A DNA stretch of 64,000 nucleotides from Pseudomonas sp. B21-015 (GTDB taxonomy: Bacteria; Pseudomonadota; Gammaproteobacteria; Pseudomonadales; Pseudomonadaceae), in the NCBI RefSeq assembly GCF_024749285.1, contig NZ_CP087196.1, positions 2,232,001 to 2,296,000 on the forward strand, written 5' to 3'. How positions within the stretch are numbered: position 1 is the stretch's first letter; every line of letters begins with the position of its first letter. Both the position numbers and the translations under genes were made by a program. Below, piece after piece: positions 62,975 to 64,000 of the stretch. Under the pieces are notes generated by a model. That model saw nothing but the letters and a program-made list of their open reading frames with translations, had not been told where the DNA came from and made no database searches.

Positions 62975-63085
62975 CCTGTGGCGAGGGAGCTTGCTCCCGT
63001 TCGGCTGCGAAGCAGTCGCAAAACCGGCAAACCCGGCTAACGGGGCCGCTTCGCGACCCAACGGGAGCAAGCTCCCTCGCCACAG
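62975..63085. repeat. Inverted repeat, GTGGCGAGGGAGCTTGCTCC family
   Basis: CCTGTGGCGAGGGAGCTTGC on the left and its inverse on the right with an inner spacer containing GGGGCCGCTTCGCGACCC. A second palindromic family, distinct from the GAGCGGGCTTGC REPs; the inner part recurs near 11915-11935. Confidence 0.85.
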
Positions 63086-63112
63086 GGAGCTCGGCACAGC
63101 GGGAGCACGGGT

Positions 63113-63760
63113 CTATTCGAGGCGTGCCAGTCGTTCTTCCAGCGCCGCAATCCGCGCTTCAAGCTCTTCGATTCGTTCAACCGACACGCCGCCACTGGCG
63201 CCACGCTCCACCGGATTCTGCCGGGCCGCCAGGATGGCTTCGATATCCGCCGGATCGCCCAGTGCATGCATGTAACGGTCTTCGCGCTGGCCGGCCTGGC
63301 GCGGGATCAGCAGCGCCAGACCTCTGGCAATCAGGCGTTCGAGCTGATGCACCACCTGCTCGGCATCTTCGAAGTCATGCATGCGGCCACTGCGGGTCAG
63401 CAGCTCGTTGACTGTCTGCGGACCGCGCAAGAACAGCAGCCCGGTCAGAATCACCTGCGCCGGCACCAGTTCCAGTGCCTTATCGACCCGATGTTCCCAG
63501 CGGTCGGCACGGCTGCCCATCACCAGTCGGGTGAAGCCGCGACCTTCAAGGGCTCGCAGGCTCTGGCCGACCTGGCCCTGGCTGAGGTTCATCACCGGTT
63601 CGCGGCTGGTTTTCTGGTTGCAGGCAATCATCAGGGCATTGAGGGTCAGCGGGTAGGTTTCCGCACTGGTGGCCTGTTTCTCGATCAACGAGCCCAGAAT
63701 GCGGATTTCCGTGCTGTTGAGCCGTGGTTCGTCGAAGGTCGTTTCTTGCTCAGTGCTCAT
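63113..63760 (-). CDS. yceH: YceH family (DUF480) protein
   Basis: A 215-residue protein of the UPF0502/YceH family with two winged-helix domains ([20 protein letters not shown] at the start, [20 protein letters not shown] in the middle) and a C-terminal coiled coil ([20 protein letters not shown]). It is likely a DNA-binding or regulatory protein; no target is known. It starts at ATG 63758-63760 after GGAATAGCGCG. It is divergent from the DUF1993 gene. Confidence 0.87.
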   Translation of the reverse strand: MSTEQETTFDEPRLNSTEIRILGSLIEKQATSAETYPLTLNALMIACNQKTSREPVMNLSQGQVGQSLRALEGRGFTRLVMGSRADRWEHRVDKALELVPAQVILTGLLFLRGPQTVNELLTRSGRMHDFEDAEQVVHQLERLIARGLALLIPRQAGQREDRYMHALGDPADIEAILAARQNPVERGASGGVSVERIEELEARIAALEERLARLE

Positions 63761-63888
63761 CGCGCTATTCCCTAGGCAGTCGAGCCGCCTAGCCTAATCC
63801 TTGCTGAATAAAAGACAAGTCGCAGGGCGCGCCAGCATGGCTATAATCGCCCCACGCTTTTTTACTCCTGTCACTACATGAGATTGCC

Positions 63889-64000
63889 ATGACCATTTCT
63901 CTCTATGCCGCTTCCGTTCCGGTTTTCCAGCAAATGCTCAACGCCTTGAGCAACAACCTGAGCAAGGCTGAAGCCCACGCCACCGCGAAAAACATCGACC
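63889..64000 (+). CDS. DUF1993 family protein, N-terminal part, 3' end outside window
   Basis: The ATG at 63889 opens MTISLYAASVPVFQQMLNAL and continues SNNLSKAEAHATAKNID to the window end. This is the typical N-terminus of DUF1993 proteins, small predicted metal-binding four-helix proteins related to DinB. The rest is not visible, so the function is unassigned. Confidence 0.75.
   Translation, partial: MTISLYAASVPVFQQMLNALSNNLSKAEAHATAKNID

Noticed and set aside
1..64000. CRISPR array
   Set aside because: The regularly recurring palindromes are REP/REPIN elements scattered in different intergenic gaps, with no equal-spaced direct repeats or cas genes.
1..64000. tRNA or rRNA genes
   Set aside because: No cloverleaf-like or conserved rRNA sequence recognised on either strand.

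Overview
The window is a piece of a Pseudomonas chromosome, most likely from the P. fluorescens group. The basis is the high-GC coding style, the Pseudomonas-type proteins (BqsRS/CarRS-like two-component system with paired PepSY proteins, YcaC, DUF6555, DUF1615, a Cys/His-rich metallothionein), the linked ampC/ampR pair, and the many copies of Pseudomonas REP sequences (arms of the type TGTGGGAGCGGGCTTGC) between genes. No rRNA, tRNA, CRISPR array, prophage or intact insertion sequence was found.

Layout. 1-5.8 kb: the tail of a hybrid sensor kinase, dkgB, a LysR regulator divergent from a pirin and a YcaC hydrolase, and an MscS channel fused to a cyclic-nucleotide-type domain. 5.9-11.2 kb: a large RHS polymorphic toxin with an AT-rich C-terminal toxin domain and an adjacent candidate immunity gene, followed by about 0.8 kb of gene debris. 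11.9-20.8 kb: an EmrAB-type efflux pair, an MFS exporter, a DapF-like protein without catalytic cysteines, codBA, and an alpha/beta hydrolase. 21-29 kb: queD, a patatin, two PepSY proteins in an apparent operon with a response regulator and sensor kinase, a YuiF-type antiporter, a chemoreceptor, and a 52-residue metallothionein. 29.2-34 kb: a nucleoside uptake block (purine nucleoside permease and Tsx) and selD-selU for tRNA 2-selenouridine. 34-45 kb: a histidine phosphatase, two GST-like proteins, a PhzF protein, a zinc-type hemB, an FAD monooxygenase, a DUF1615 lipoprotein, a CBS protein and polB (DNA polymerase II). 45-54.3 kb: an aldo/keto reductase, periplasmic galM, a lipoprotein, a low-GC two-gene insert (GIY-YIG nuclease plus PLD-like protein), a TauE permease, a frameshifted VOC gene, and ampC/ampR. 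54.3-64 kb: gudD-gudP with a FadR-type GntR regulator, trhP, an AI-2E-type permease, small unknown proteins, a PVYV-repeat exported protein, an AroE-like dehydrogenase, YceH, and the start of a DUF1993 gene.

How genes work together. gudP-gudD import and dehydrate D-glucarate. The divergent GntR gene and galM both have palindromes with a GTCATAC core in front of them, which suggests one sugar/sugar-acid regulon. Tsx and the NUP protein would move nucleosides across the envelope, and a GCAAACGTTTGC palindrome upstream fits LacI/PurR-type control. codB supplies cytosine to codA. SelD feeds selenophosphate to SelU. AmpR divergent from AmpC is the classical inducible beta-lactamase arrangement.

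The most unusual points are the low-GC GIY-YIG/PLD gene pair, the RHS toxin-immunity pair (with a possible frameshift at its 5' end), the DapF homologue with serine at both cysteine positions, and a HemB with a full zinc-type cysteine triad. All calls are from reading the sequence; no database search was run.
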